A stretch of DNA of 64,000 nucleotides from CADEEN01 sp963751775 (GCA_963751775.1 CAVVVW010000028.1:372001-436000); one strand, 5' to 3'. Positions 1-10,319 are shown, counted from the first letter of the stretch. Notes: a model not told the origin generated them from the sequence alone. A program made the numbers and translations.

Positions 1-393
1 CGGCACGTCCTGCATCAACTGCTTCAGCCGCTCGGCGATCGAACTCTTGCCGCCGCCGACGGGCCCCAGCAGGTACAGGATCTGCTTCTTCTCCTCCAGC
101 CCCTGCGCCGCGTGACGGAAGTAAGACACCACCTGCTCGATGGCGTCCTCCATGCCGTAGAACTCGGCGAACGCCGGGTAGATCTTGATGACCTTGTTGG
201 CGAAGATGCGCGACAGCCGGGGCTCGTTGCGCGTATCGACCATCTGCGGCTCGCCGATGGCCTTGAGCATGCGTTCGGGCGCGGTGGCGTAGGCCAGCGG
301 GTTGCGCTTGCACTCGGCGAGGAAGTCCTCCAGCGACAACTCCTCTTCACGAGTGCGCTCGTAGCGCGCGGCATAGCTCTTGATCACGTCCAT
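1..393 (-). CDS. prkA: PrkA-type serine protein kinase, N-terminal part (cut by window edge)
   Basis: The first 131 residues of a PrkA protein kinase read cleanly from an ATG at 393 to the window edge, so the C-terminal part lies outside. PrkA proteins are cytoplasmic serine kinases with an AAA-like N-terminal module, usually linked to stress or starvation responses and followed by YeaH and SpoVR-like genes; those neighbours are not visible here. Seen directly: the family's opening MDVIKSYAARYERTREEELS, the NKVIKIYPAFAEFYG block, and the P-loop GPVGGGKSS at residues 110-118. A strong AAGGAGG ribosome site lies eight bases before the start, which fixes it. Recognition of the family is firm; the physiological role here is inferred only from the family. 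Confidence 0.93.
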   Translation of the reverse strand, partial: MDVIKSYAARYERTREEELSLEDFLAECKRNPLAYATAPERMLKAIGEPQMVDTRNEPRLSRIFANKVIKIYPAFAEFYGMEDAIEQVVSYFRHAAQGLEEKKQILYLLGPVGGGKSSIAERLKQLMQDVP

Positions 394-770
394 GTACGGA
401 CCTCCTTGGAAGGGCTCGAAACCCGCAAGCAGTTGGCCTGCGGATACTCTGGGAAGTTCTGATGCAGTCCCGGCCTGGCGGGCCCGGGCGGCATCAGAGC
501 TTTCCGATCCAGGAGCACATGGTGTGCACACTATATTGAACGCAGCATCGCGCAGTCGGTCTTGACCTGTGACTCGAGGTGTAGCACTTTTCGCCCACAT
601 TTCACGCCACAGGCCCTGCGTCATGCCTCAACGTACCACGCCGTCCTTTGGCTGACGCGATGCGTGGTGTTTGTAGTGCGCCGCGTCATGGCTGGCAAGC
701 ACCGTTTCATGTGCTGTTGTGCACAGCACATTGAGCGCGTCGCGATGCGACAAGTTCCAGTCACCCGGCG
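394..770. other. Intergenic stretch without a recognised gene
   Basis: About 375 bases separate prkA from the end of the mannonate oxidoreductase gene. Frames open here give only arginine-rich, composition-driven peptides with no family resemblance. The region next to prkA (394-560) presumably carries its promoter; a TATAGT-like element can be seen on the minus strand near 530-540, but no convincing -35 partner. I see no RNA gene or repeat. Confidence 0.5.
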
Positions 771-2276
771 TCAGGCCGCGAGCGTGGCGGCCACGCCGCG
801 CTCGCGCAGGCTTTGCAGCGCCGGCGCCAGCGCCGCGACGAGGCGCGGCTCGCCGGCCAGATCGCCGAACACCGGCGCGAAGCGCGTCAGGTGTTCGGCA
901 CGGGCGCGGGCATCGGGCATGGCCTGGCCCTCGTGCACCAATGCTTGAAGGGCCGCCGCCAGGGGATCGTCGATCGGGTAGCGGTTGCCGGCCTCGTCGT
1001 GGCCGCGCAGGAAGTGCAGCCAGCCGGCCAGGGCCAGCGACAGGTGCGCAATCGAGGCACCGGCGGCAAGCCGGTCGCGCAAGGTGGCCAGCAAGCGCTG
1101 CGGGATCTTCTGCGAGCCATCCATCGCAATCTGGGCGCAGCGGTGCGCGAGTGCGGGGTTGGCAAAGCGCAGCAGCAAGCGCTCACGGTATTGGGGCGGG
1201 ACCACGACGCCGGTCAGCGTCGGCTCGACCTCGCGCGACAACATCGACGTCGATGAACCGGTGCAATGCGGGTTGGCCGATCGCCACATCGACCGTGGCC
1301 CAACCGGCGACCACGCCCAGGTAGGCCAGCGCCGAGTGCGCGCCGTTGACCATGCGCAGTTTCAGGCGCTCCCAGGCCGCCACATCGGCTGACGTGGCGA
1401 CGAAGCGCGCGCCGGGCCATTCGGGGCGGCCGGCGGCGAAGCGGTCTTCGAGCACCCAGTCGATGAACGGCTCGGCCACCACCGGCCAGGCATCGTGCAG
1501 ACCCAGCGCCTGGTCGACGCGCCGCGGTCGGCGTCGGTCGTGCGCGGCACGATGCGGTCGACCATGCTGCACGGGAACGTGCAGTTCGCGTCGATCCAGT
1601 CGGCCAGGCCGGGCTTGGCCCAGGGCCTGCGCAAACGCCAGCACCAGGCCACGCAGAACGCGGCCGTTGGCCGGCAGGTTGTCGAGCGAGAGCAGTGTCA
1701 GGCCGCCGAGCCCGCTGGCGCGGCGCTGCGCCAGACCGCGCACGATGAAGCCGACGGCGCTGACCGGCGCATCGCGGTGCGCGAGGTCGCGTGCGATGTC
1801 CGGGTGCTCGAGCCGCAACGCGCCCGTCGCCGGGTCGTGGCAATAGCCCTTCTCGGTGATGGTCAGGCTGACGATGCGCGTCGCGGGCGAGGCCAGGCGC
1901 CGCAACAGCGCGGCCGGGTCTTCGGGCGCGACCAGCATCTCGCGCAGGCTGCCGATCACGCGCAGGCGCTGGCGCGGCGCACCGCGCTCATCGGCATCGC
2001 GCAGCGCCAGCGTGTACAGGCCCCGCTGCGGCGCCAGCGCGTCGCGCGTGTCGGCGTGGCGCAAGGACACGCCACACAGCCCCCAGCCCCGGCTGCCGCT
2101 TTGGCCGCCGCGGTCGAGCGCATCGTCGTTGAACACCGCCAGGTGCGCACGCATGAAGGCCCCCAGCCCGAGGTGGACGATGCCCACCTGCAGCGCATCG
2201 CGGTCGAACGCCGGGCGCTGAACGGCGGCCGGCAGCGCGGCGACGTGCGACGGGTCGAAGCCGATGCGGGCCTCAT
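771..2276 (-). CDS. uxuB: Mannitol dehydrogenase family protein, probable D-mannonate oxidoreductase (fructuronate reductase); frameshifted
   Basis: This is a long-chain polyol/aldonate NAD dehydrogenase that probably interconverts D-fructuronate and D-mannonate in hexuronate breakdown. The N-terminal Rossmann segment VGIVHLGLGAFMRAH is near 2150-2190, the ITEKGYC block near 1850, the LSLDNLPANG block near 1670, and the C-terminal region with LRMVNGAHSALAYLG near 1330. Three or four single-base frame changes (near 2240, 1610, 1530 and 1240) split it, while conserved sequence continues across each. The start is uncertain: the ATG at 2276 overlaps the stop of the upstream methyltransferase gene (ATGA), but one more frame change is needed to use it; a GTG lies at 2187. 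It is the last gene of the manD operon, which supports the mannonate assignment. Other family members (mannitol, arabinitol, altronate enzymes) cannot be excluded. Confidence 0.82.
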
Positions 2277-3076
2277 CGTCGGCATCCCGCGGGGCCTGCG
2301 GCCGTGAAGATCATGCCGGCCAGCCCGGCCCATGCGCCCGCCGCAGTACCGACCTGCATGCGCGGCACGGGGCCGTCGACGACGCGCATCGACAACCGCG
2401 CGTCGGCGTGCAGCTCCTTGCCCCGTACCGCGGCGGCAAGCGACGGCATCCCGCCGGCAAAGTCGATCTGCAGTTGCTGGTAGCGCTGCGTGATGTCGAG
2501 CTCCTGCCCGGCCGGGCCGCACCACTTGCCTTGCACCACCGCCGGCACCGTCCACAGGTGCAGGCGCGAGTGCTTGTCGAGCCCGACCGGCTTGTCCGGC
2601 ACCGCCACGCGTCAGCGTGCGGTCGGGCTGCCAGTCGCCCAGATCCCAGTCGTGCGAGACGATGCGTGTGCCCGGCTTCAAGGCCAGCAGCCTGGGGCGC
2701 AATTGCAGATTGACCTCGGGCAGCAGGTACATGGTGATCACCGTCGCGCGCGCCAGGTCGGTGGCGAACAGGTCCTGCAGCGAAACTCGGCCCGCTCGGC
2801 GACGCCGGCGCGGCGCGCGTTCTCCAGGCTCTGCTCGACCAGCGCCGGCACGATCTCGACGCCCAGCCCGCGCGCGCCGTGCAACTTGGCCGCGGCGATG
2901 ACGATGCGGCCATCGCCCGAACCCAGGTCGATCACGAAGTCGTTCGGCCCGACCTCGGCCAGGCGCAGCATTTCGCGCGTCACGTGGTCGGGCGTGACGA
3001 CGAAGGGCACGTCCTCGCCCTGGGCCTGCGCCGCAGCGGCCCAGACACAGAGGGCCGCGAGCATGACGGGCCTCAC
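2273..3076 (-). CDS. Exported SAM-dependent methyltransferase-like protein; frameshifted
   Basis: The protein opens with a short hydrophobic signal-like segment ending AAAAQAQGEDVPF and continues into a class I methyltransferase fold: PFVVTPDHVTREML, then the SAM-binding motif VIDLGSGDGRIVIAAA, the acidic strand-2 motif GVEIV, and LLPEVNLQLRPRLL. The C-terminal half (LWTVPAVVQGKWCG and onward) is a beta-rich region typical of this betaproteobacterial group. Single-base frame changes lie near 2785 and 2610. The GTG start overlaps the manD stop (GTGA), and the stop overlaps a possible ATG of the next gene, so translation is probably coupled. A signal peptide on a SAM-using enzyme is odd, because SAM is cytoplasmic; either the segment is an anchor or the protein is not a conventional methyltransferase. 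No substrate can be named. Confidence 0.8.
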
Positions 3077-4285
3077 CAGTGCCACAGCGTGCCGTCGTGC
3101 TGCAAGCGGTTCACCGGCAGGTAGGCGCGCTGGTACGGGTACTTCGCCGCCAACGCCTCGTCGATCTCGACGCCATGGCCCGGCACCTCGCCGGGGTGCA
3201 TGAAGCCGGCCGTCGAAGGTGTAGGCATGCGGGAACACCGCGTCGGTCGCCTCGCCGTGCGGCATCAACTCCTGGATGCCGAAGTTGGGCACCCACAGAT
3301 CGAAGTGCAATGCGGCGCCCATGCACACCGGCGACAGATCGGTCGCGCCATGGCAGCCGGTGCGCACCTGGTACAGCGAAGCCAGGTCGGCAATGCGGCG
3401 CAGGTGCGTGATGCCGCCGGCATGCACGACAGTGGTGCGGATGAAGTCGATCAACTGGTTCTCGATCAGGCCCTTGCAGTCCCAGACCGTGTTGAAGATC
3501 TCGCCCACCGCCAGCGGCGTCGTGGTGTGCTGGCGGATCAGGCGAAAGGCGTCCTGGTTCTCGGCCGGCGTGGCGTCTTCCATCCAGAACAGGCGCGCGG
3601 GTTCGAGGTCCTTGCCCAGCCGCGCGGCCTCGATCGGCGTGAGCCGGTGGTGCACGTCGTGCAGCAAGTGGATGTCGGGCCCGACCGCGGCGCGCACGGC
3701 CTCGAACAGCTTGGGCGTGTGGCGCAGGTACTTGCCGGTGTCCCAGTCGTGCTCGCTCGGCAGGCCGGCATCGGCCGGCTCGTAGGGCTGCGCGCCACGC
3801 GCCACGCCATAGACCTTTTCCATGCCCGGCACGCCGCTCTGCGCGCGGATGGCCTGAAAGCCCGCCGCCTTGAAGCGCAGCACTTCGTCGACGGTGTGCT
3901 CGATGTCGCGCCCGTTGGCGTGGCCATAGACCAGTACCCGCGACCGGCTCGCCCCGCCCAACAGTTGATACAGCGGCAGGCCCGCGGCCTTGGCCTTCAG
4001 GTCCCACAGTGCGGTGTCGACAGCCGCGATCGCGCTCATCGTCACCGGCCCGCGGCGCCAGTACGCGCCGCGATACAGGTATTGCCAGATGTCTTCGATC
4101 TGGTGCGCGTCGCGGCCGATCAGGCAGGGAAGCACATGGTCGTCGAGGTAACTGGCGACGGCCAGCTCGCGGCCATTGAGCGAGGCGTCGCCGAGACCGG
4201 TCAGGCCCTGGTCGGTCTCGATCTTCAGGGTCACGAAGTTGCGGCCGGGGCAGCAGACGATGACCTTGGCGGCGGTGATCTTCAC
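3073..4285 (-). CDS. manD: D-mannonate dehydratase of the RspA/ManD enolase-superfamily type; one frameshift
   Basis: ManD removes water from D-mannonate to give 2-keto-3-deoxy-D-gluconate, using a Mg2+ site of the enolase superfamily. The opening KITAAKVIVCCPGRNFVTLK, the GAYWRRGPVTMSAIAAVD block, RAQSGVPG with the downstream KVYG tyrosine, HDVHHRLTP, the metal-ligand glutamates in WMEDATP and AVGEIFN, and TGCHGATDLSP all match RspA/ManD. The frame changes once near 3215; the true C-terminus then reads FMHPGEVPGHGVEIDEALA and ends TLWHW at 3073. The start is a GTG with an AAGGG site upstream. It heads an operon with the methyltransferase and mannonate oxidoreductase genes. Some RspA-type enzymes have little mannonate activity, so the exact substrate remains an inference, strengthened by the oxidoreductase neighbour. 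Confidence 0.9.
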
Positions 4286-4364
4286 GGCGACAACCCTTCA
4301 GTCTTGCTCGGATAAACGTTGCTGGGTACAAAGTGCGACCCGCACCGCACGCTGGAGGACTCGC

Positions 4365-5267
4365 ATGTCGCCCACGCCAAAGCGCCTGACCGCCGCCGAC
4401 TTCGACCCCGAGGTCATCAGCCTGTTCAACCAGTACGTTCACGGCCAGCTCGACCGCCGCGGCTTTCTCGACCGCGCGGCGCGCTTCGCGACCGGTGGCG
4501 CCGGCGCAGCCGGATTGCTCGCCGCGCTGAGCCCGAACTTCGCGGCGGCGCAGAAGGTCTCGCCCAGCGACGCACGCATCAAGAACGAGCATGTCGAGTT
4601 CGCGTCGCCGAATGGCAACGGCAAGGCCCGCGCGCTCGTCGTGCGCCCGGCGCAAGCCGCGGGGCCGTTGCCCGCGGTGGTGGTGATCCACGAAAACCGC
4701 GGCCTGAACCCGCACATCGAGGACATCGCGCGCCGCCTCGCGCTCGACAACTTCATCGCCGTCGCGCCGGATGCCCTGTTCACGCTGGGCGGCTACCCCG
4801 GCGACGAGGAGAAGGCCGCCGCCCTCTTCGCCACGCTCGACCGCGCCAAGACCAGCGAGGACTTCGTCGCCGCGACGCATTTCGCGCGCACCGTCGCCGG
4901 CAGCAGCGGCCGCGTCGGCGCGGTGGGCTTCTGCTACGGCGGCAGCGTCGTCAACCTGATCGCCACGAAGGTGCCCGAACTGCGCGCCGGCGCGGCGTTC
5001 TATGGCTCGCCGCCGCCGCTGGACAAGGTCGGCGCGATCAAGGCCGAGCTGCTGCAGGTGTTTCCCGAACACGACGATCGCCTCAACGCCTCGTGGCCCG
5101 CCTACGAGGCGGCGCTGAAAGCCGCCGGCGTGCGCTTCGAGGCCCACAAGTACCCCGGCACCTACCACGGCTTCAACAACGACACCACGCCGCGCTTCGA
5201 CGAGGCGCAGGCCAAGCTCGCCTGGGGACGGACCTTGGCGCTGTTCAACCGCACCTTGCGCGGCTAG
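4365..5267 (+). CDS. Dienelactone hydrolase family protein with Tat-like signal
   Basis: This is a 300-residue alpha/beta hydrolase of the carboxymethylenebutenolidase (dienelactone hydrolase) family. The nucleophile sits in GFCYGGS (Cys190), the acid residue is probably within EHDD (235-238), and the histidine is in TYHGF (His268). Residues 31-62 contain RRGFLDRAARF followed by an Ala/Gly-rich stretch ending AAAQ, resembling a twin-arginine export signal placed after an unusually long N-terminal lead. The ATG at 4365 is chosen because GGAGG lies seven bases upstream; the open frame continues further upstream without support. It is transcribed away from manD and has no obvious operon partner. 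Natural substrate unknown; such proteins can act on diverse lactones and esters. Confidence 0.87.
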   Translation: MSPTPKRLTAADFDPEVISLFNQYVHGQLDRRGFLDRAARFATGGAGAAGLLAALSPNFAAAQKVSPSDARIKNEHVEFASPNGNGKARALVVRPAQAAGPLPAVVVIHENRGLNPHIEDIARRLALDNFIAVAPDALFTLGGYPGDEEKAAALFATLDRAKTSEDFVAATHFARTVAGSSGRVGAVGFCYGGSVVNLIATKVPELRAGAAFYGSPPPLDKVGAIKAELLQVFPEHDDRLNASWPAYEAALKAAGVRFEAHKYPGTYHGFNNDTTPRFDEAQAKLAWGRTLALFNRTLRG

Positions 5268-5317
5268 GCGCCGGCGCCATGCCCGTCCGGGCTGCGCCTG
5301 CACGGCCGGCCCGCACA

Positions 5318-6848
5318 TCACATCACCGCCCCCAACTGCCAGGGCACGAACTCGTTCTGCCCGTAGCCGTGCAACTCGCTCTTGGTCTTGCGGCCTGACG
5401 CGGTCTCGAGCATCAGCTTGAAGATGCGCTCGCCGGCTTCGTCGACCGTCTCGGCGCCCTCGACGATGCCGCCGCAATCGATGTCGATGTCTTCCTGTTG
5501 CTTGGTCCAGAGGGCCGTGTTGGTCGAGAGCTTCAGCGACGGGCTCGGCGCACAGCCGTAGGCCGAGCCGCGGCCGGTGGTGAAGCAGATCAGGTTGGCG
5601 CCGCCCGCGACCTGGCCGGTGGCCGAGACCGGGTCGTAGCCGGGCGTGTCCATGTAGACGAAGCCGCGCGCGGTGACGGGCTCGGCGAACTCGACCACGT
5701 CGACCAGGTTGGTGGTGCCGCTCTTGGCGATCGCGCCCAGGCTCTTCTCCAGGATCGTGGTCAGGCCGCCGGCCTTGTTGCCGGCCGACGGGTTGTTGTC
5801 CATCGACATGCCGTTGCGCTGGGTGTACTGCTCCCACCAGGCGATGCGGGCCAGCAGCTTGTCGGCCACGGCCGGGCTCACCGCGCGCCGCGTCAACAGG
5901 TGCTCGCCGCCGTAGATCTCGGGCGTTTCGCTGAGGATCGCGGCGCCGCCGTGGCGCACCAGGCGGTCGACCGCCGAGCCGAGCGCGGGGTTGGCGCTGA
6001 TGCCCGAGTAGCCGTCGCTGCCGCCGCATTGCAGGCCGACGGTGAGGTGGCTGGCCGGCACCGGCTGGCGCTTGACACGATTGGCTTCGGGCAGCAACTG
6101 GTTGATGAGTTCGACGCCGCGGGCGACGGTCTTGGCCGTGCCGCCCGTGTCCTGGATGTTGAAGGTGACCAGGCGCGCGCCTTCCTGCAGTCCTTCCTGC
6201 GCGATCAGGCCCTGGATCTGGTTCGTTTCGCAGCCCAGCCCGACCACCAGCACGGCGGCGAAGTTCGGGTGCCTGGCGTAGCCGCCGAGCGTGCGGCGCA
6301 GCACGCGCAGCTCTTCGCCTTCGCTGTCGGTGGCGCAGCCCATGCCATGGGTCAGCGCGACGATGCCGTCGACATTCGGGTAGGCGGCCAGCGCCTCGGG
6401 GTGGATGTCGCGGCGGAACCGGTCGGCGATCGCGCGGGCGGCGGTGGCCGAGCAGTTCACGCTGGTCAACACGCCGATGTAGTTGCGCGTGGCCACCCGT
6501 CCGTCGGCGCGCACGATGCCGTCGAAGGTGGCGGGCTGTTGTGCGTAGGCTGTCGGGTGCGTGCCGGCGCCGGGTTCGTGGCGGCGCGCGAAATCGGCGA
6601 AGGCCAGGTTGTGCGTGTGCACATGCTGGCCGGGGGCGATGGCCTGCGTGGCGTGGCCGATGATCTGGTTGTAGCGGCGCACCGCATCGCCCTGGGCGAT
6701 CGCCTGTGGTCGCCACCTTGTGCCCGGGCGGCACCAGGCCGGCGATGGTGATGCCTTCGGCGGCGATCGGCGTGCCGCCGAGCAACTGGCGGCGCGCGAT
6801 GACGACGTTGTCGGCGGGGTGGATGCGGATGACGGGGTCGGTATTCAT
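5318..6848 (-). CDS. uxaA: Altronate dehydratase (UxaA family); one frameshift
   Basis: UxaA-type enzymes dehydrate D-altronate to 2-keto-3-deoxygluconate and depend on iron. The N-terminal SAF-like domain (MNTDPVIRIHPADNVVIA to GHKVAT) and the long C-terminal domain are in different frames, joined by a single-base change near 6705. Conserved blocks include THGMGC, GLGCETNQIQ, GLQCGGSDGYSGISANPA, ETPEIYGGEHLL and MDTPGYDPVSATGQVAGG; the cysteines are likely metal ligands. Rejoined length is about 505 residues, like E. coli UxaA. It follows the SDR gene with a hairpin repeat in between and is the last gene of the TRAP transporter operon. Galactarate dehydratase is the closest alternative; length favours altronate dehydratase. 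Confidence 0.88.
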
Positions 6849-6930
6849 GGGGAGTCCAGGCTCGGATATTGGATTTACGCGGTACGGAGGTGCGAACCTC
6901 GACGCATGAAGCGGACGTCTTGCCAAGCAA

Positions 6931-7013
6931 CCGCCGCGGATCCGGCTTTGCCGGTCCGCTGGCGGTGCCCCCTCGAGGGGGAGGCGCCGAAGGCGCTTCG
7001 GGGGTGGTTCACT
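6931..7013 (-). repeat. Family A three-hairpin repeat after the SDR stop
   Basis: Directly after the stop codon of the SDR gene the minus strand forms three consecutive hairpins: GCGCC-TTC-GGCGC, CCCCC-TCGA-GGGGG, and an outer stem around CCGGC-AAA-GCCGG. The same block in the same orientation relative to a gene 3' end recurs at 29864, 31795, 38204 and 60515. It may act as an mRNA-stabilising or attenuating element between SDR and uxaA. Confidence 0.85.
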
Positions 7014-7769
7014 TCAGTTGGTCATGCCACCGTCGGCAATCATCACGCTGCCGGTGGTGAACGCGGCTTCGTCGCTGGCCAGGTAGACCGCCAGCGCGGC
7101 GATTTCCTCGGCGCTGCCCAGGCGCCCCATCGGCTGGCGCGCGATGAACATGGCCTTGACCTCGGCCTCGCTCTTGCCGCTGGCCTTGGCCTGGGCCGCG
7201 ATGCGCTGCGCCAGCGACGGCGAATCCACCGTGCCGGGGCAGATTGCATTGCAGCGGATGCCGCGGGTCATGAAGTCGGCCGCCACGGCCTTGGTCAGGC
7301 CGATCACGGCCGCCTTGCTCGCGGCGTAGACGAAGCGGTTGGCCACGCCCTTGACGCTGCCGGCCACCGAGGCGATGTTGACGATCGCGCCGCCGCCCTG
7401 CGCCAGCATGCCGGGCAGAAAGGCGCGAATCGTGCGCGCCATCGAGCGCGCGTTGAGGTTGAACGCCAGGTCCCAGTCGGCTTCGGTGTAGTCGAGCACG
7501 GTGCCGGCGTGCACGATGCCGGCGGCGTTGAACAGCACCTGGATGTCGCCGACCTCGCGCGCCGTGGCGGCGATCGCCTCGGCGTTGGTCGCGTCGAGCA
7601 CGCGCACGACGGCGCCGCACTCGCGCGCCAGCGAATCGAGCCCGGCGCGGTCGACGTCGGTGGCGATGACGCGGGCGCCTTCGCGGGCGAAGGCCAGCGC
7701 GGTGGCGCGGCCGATGCCCTGGGCGGCGGCGGTGAGGAAGGCGGTCTTGCCGGAAAGGCGGGCGGACAT
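7014..7769 (-). CDS. SDR oxidoreductase, possible 2-keto-3-deoxy sugar-acid dehydrogenase
   Basis: This intact 251-residue short-chain dehydrogenase has the nucleotide-binding motif TAAAQGIGRA, the NAAG motif, and the catalytic Ser/Tyr/Lys set in NIASVAGS and YAASKAA. The acidic residue in ATDVDRAG after the second strand suggests NAD rather than NADP. The sequence style resembles enzymes acting on 2-keto-3-deoxy-L-fuconate and related acids. It lies between an enolase-superfamily dehydratase and uxaA in a TRAP transporter operon, so it probably oxidises a dehydrated sugar acid or a related intermediate. The ATG at 7769 follows closely after the dehydratase gene stop at 7793. The substrate is inferred from context only. 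Confidence 0.87.
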   Translation of the reverse strand: MSARLSGKTAFLTAAAQGIGRATALAFAREGARVIATDVDRAGLDSLARECGAVVRVLDATNAEAIAATAREVGDIQVLFNAAGIVHAGTVLDYTEADWDLAFNLNARSMARTIRAFLPGMLAQGGGAIVNIASVAGSVKGVANRFVYAASKAAVIGLTKAVAADFMTRGIRCNAICPGTVDSPSLAQRIAAQAKASGKSEAEVKAMFIARQPMGRLGSAEEIAALAVYLASDEAAFTTGSVMIADGGMTN

Positions 7770-7792
7770 GGTCTTGGCTCCTTGGTTTGGGT

Positions 7793-8898
7793 TCAGCGGA
7801 TCGCGCAACGCTCGACCGCACGGCGTTCGACTTCGGGCCACAGCCACTCGATGCCCAGGCCCGGCGTGGTCGGGCACGATGGCGTGGCCATCGACGATGG
7901 CCATGCGGTTCGATGCGACGGCGTCGAGCTGCGGGATGTATTCGACCCACGCCGCCGCCGGCGCGGCGCCGGTCAGGCTGACGTGCAGTTCCATCAGGAA
8001 ATGCGGGCAGACGGCGAGGTTGAAGGTCTCGGCCAGGTGCGCGACCTTGAGCCAGGGCGTGATGCCGCCGATGCGCGCGACGTCGGGTTGCAGGATGGCC
8101 GCCGCGCCCTGCTGCACATAGGCCGCGAACTGGCTCGGCGAGTAGAGCGATTCGCCGACGGCGATCGGCACCTCGCTGGCGGCGGCCAGCCGCGCGTGGC
8201 CGCTGATGTCGTCGGCCGGCAGCGGTTCTTCGAACCAGGCGATGCCCAGCTCGGCATAGCGCGGCGCGCGGCGCAGCGCTTCGCCGAGCGTGAAGCATTG
8301 GTTGGCGTCGACCATGATCTCGAAGCCATCGCCGACCGCGGCGCGCACCGCTTTCAGCCGCGCCACGTCGTCGCTGACATGCGGCAGCCCGACCTTGACC
8401 TTGGCGCCCTTGAAGCCGGCCTCCTTGGCGGCGACGGTTTCGCGCACGATGGCGTCGGTGCTCATGTGCAGCCAGCCGCCTTCGGTGGTGTAGACCGGGA
8501 TGCGCGATTTCGCGCCGCCCGCGGCCAGCCACAAGCGGCTGGCTGTCGCGGCGGCAGCGCCAGTCCCACAGTGCGGTGTCGATGGCCGCCAGGGCCAGGC
8601 TGGTGATCGCGCCGACGCTGGTGGCGTGGGTGGCGAAGAGCAGGTCGCGCCACAGGGCCTCGATCTCGGCCGGATCGCGGCCGATCAGCCGGGGCGCGAG
8701 GTGGTCGCGCAGCAGCGCGACGACGCTCGAGCCGCCGGTGCCGATGGTGTAGCTGTAGCCGGTGCCTTGGCTGCCGTCGTCGCAGGTCAGGCGCAGCATC
8801 GGCGTCTCCTGCGTCACGAAGGACTGGATCGCGTCGCTGCGCGGCACCGGCGGCGGCAGGTCGACGCGCCAGATGTCGATGGCAACGATGCGCGTCAT
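7793..8898 (-). CDS. Mandelate racemase/muconate lactonizing enzyme family sugar-acid dehydratase; frameshifted
   Basis: This enolase-superfamily protein carries the full mandelate-racemase-type catalytic set: a KVKVG lysine pair, metal ligands in VDANQ, FEEPLPADD and VGESLYS, the aspartate in LQPDVARIGG, and the histidine in CPHFLMELH. Such enzymes abstract a proton next to a carboxylate, and most relatives in sugar-acid operons are dehydratases. Two frame changes are visible, near 8545 and 7860; the real C-terminus reads GLGIEWLWPEVERRAVERCAIR and ends at 7793. It starts four bases before the DctM stop region and so belongs to the TRAP operon. The specific acid (galactarate, talarate, gluconate or another) cannot be read from the sequence. 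Confidence 0.88.
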
Positions 8899-8902
8899 TC
8901 GC

Positions 8903-10307
8903 TCAGAACCCCATCGTGCGAGGCAGCCACAGCGAAATCGCCGGCACGTAGGTCAGGACCACCAGGCTGGCCAGCAGCGGCACCAGCCAGGGCAGGATGG
9001 CCATCGTCGTGCGCTCGACGCTGAGCTTGGCCACGCGCGCCAGCACGAACAGCACCATGCCCATCGGCGGGTGCAGCAGGCCGATCATCAGGTTCAGCAC
9101 CATCACCAGGCCGAAGTGCACCGGGTCGACGCCGAGCTTGCGCGCGATCGGCATCAGGATCGGCACCAGGATCGTGATCGCCGCGGTCGGCTCCAGGAAG
9201 CAGCCGACGAACAGCATCAGCAGGTTGGCCATCAGCAGGAACAGCCAGGGCTCCTTGGTCACCGCCAGCACCCATTGCGGCGATCTGCGCGGTGACGCCG
9301 GTGGCGGTGAGCATCCAGCCGAAGATCGACGCCGCGGCGACGATGAACATCACCGTGGCCGTGGTCTCGACCGTGTCGAGGCTGACCTTGACGAACATCT
9401 TCCAGCTCATCGTGCGGTACCAGGCCAGGCCCAGGCAACATGGCCCAGACACAGGCCGCGATGGCGCCTTCGGTGGGGGTGAACAGGCCCGTGGTCATGC
9501 CGCCGATCAGCAGCACCGGGGTCATGATCGGCAGCACGGCCTGGAAGCGGAATACGCGGTCGAGTGCGAACAGCACGACGATGGCGCCGAAGACCACCGG
9601 CTGCGCCGGCAGGCCCGCCTTGTCGACCAGCGCCCAGGTGCCGAGCGGCCAGACGATCACCAGCCAGCAATTCAATCAGCGCGCGACCGATGCCGGCTGG
9701 CCGAGAACTTGACGTCGCCGCCCCAGCCGTTCTTGTGCGCGAAGTAGGCCACCGTGACCATCATCAGCACGCGCCATCAGCACACCCGGCAGGATGCCGG
9801 CCAGGAACAAGCGCGCCGACCGAGACGTTGGCCATCATGGCGTAGATCACGAAGGGCAGCGCTGGGCGGGATGATCGGCCCGAGCGTGGCCGAGGCCGCC
9901 GTCACGCCGACCGCGAACTCGAGGTCGTAGCCATGGTCCTTCATGGCCTTGATCTCGACCGTGCCCAGGCCCGCGGCGTCGGCGATCGCGGTCCCGCTCA
10001 TGCCGGCGAAGATCACCGAGCCGACGATGTTGACGTGGCCCAGCCCGCCCTTCATCCAGCCGACCAGGGCGAGCGCGAAGTTGTAGATGCGGTTGGTGAT
10101 GCCGGCGTTGTTCATCAGGTTGCCGGCCAGGATGAAGAAGGGCACCGCCAGCAGCGGGAAGCTGTCGATGCCGCCGATCATGCGGTGGATGACGGCAAAG
10201 CGCGGCAAGTCGCCGCTGACGAGGATGTAGATCAGCGACGAGCCGGCCATCGCGATGGCCACCGGCAGGCCACTGGCCATCAGGAACAGGAACAGGATCT
10301 TGAGCAT
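8903..10307 (-). CDS. dctM: TRAP transporter large permease (DctM family); several frameshifts
   Basis: The large membrane subunit of a tripartite ATP-independent periplasmic transporter forms the ion-coupled translocation path. Typical DctM blocks are present in order: GLPVAIAMAGSSLIYI, the PLLAVPFFILAGNLMN helix, GHVNIVGSVIFAGMSGTA, GLGTVEIKAM, ATLGPIIPPS, GLFTPTEGA, FLEPTAAITILVPILMP and the C-terminal GLLHPPMGMVLFV. At least five single-base frame changes (near 9865, 9775, 9670, 9430 and 9275) interrupt it, yet the whole roughly 465-residue family length is covered. The gene lies 12 bases after dctQ. Whether the gene is truly broken or only misread needs the raw reads; neighbouring frame damage suggests misreading. 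Confidence 0.87.
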
Positions 10308-10319
10308 CGTGGTTCTTCG

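Noticed and set aside
694..728. Possible parS-like site around CCGTTTCATGTGCTGTT
   Set aside because: Too many differences from the 16-base parS palindrome and far from parAB.
562..948. Open frame in the gap between prkA and the mannonate oxidoreductase gene
   Set aside because: No ribosome site, unnatural composition, and it runs antisense into a recognised gene.
771..2276. Calling frameshifted genes pseudogenes
   Set aside because: Conserved motifs persist in every piece and similar breaks hit parB and other core genes, so sequence error is the better explanation.
3111..6926. A 1271-residue open frame on the minus strand spanning manD, the hydrolase and uxaA
   Set aside because: It is arginine/alanine-rich noise from high GC content; only its first part coincides with the real uxaA N-terminus. 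True genes in other frames explain the region.
6931..7013. Family A repeat as a CRISPR or insertion-sequence end
   Set aside because: No spacers, no transposase, no target-site duplication; copies are single and tied to stop codons.
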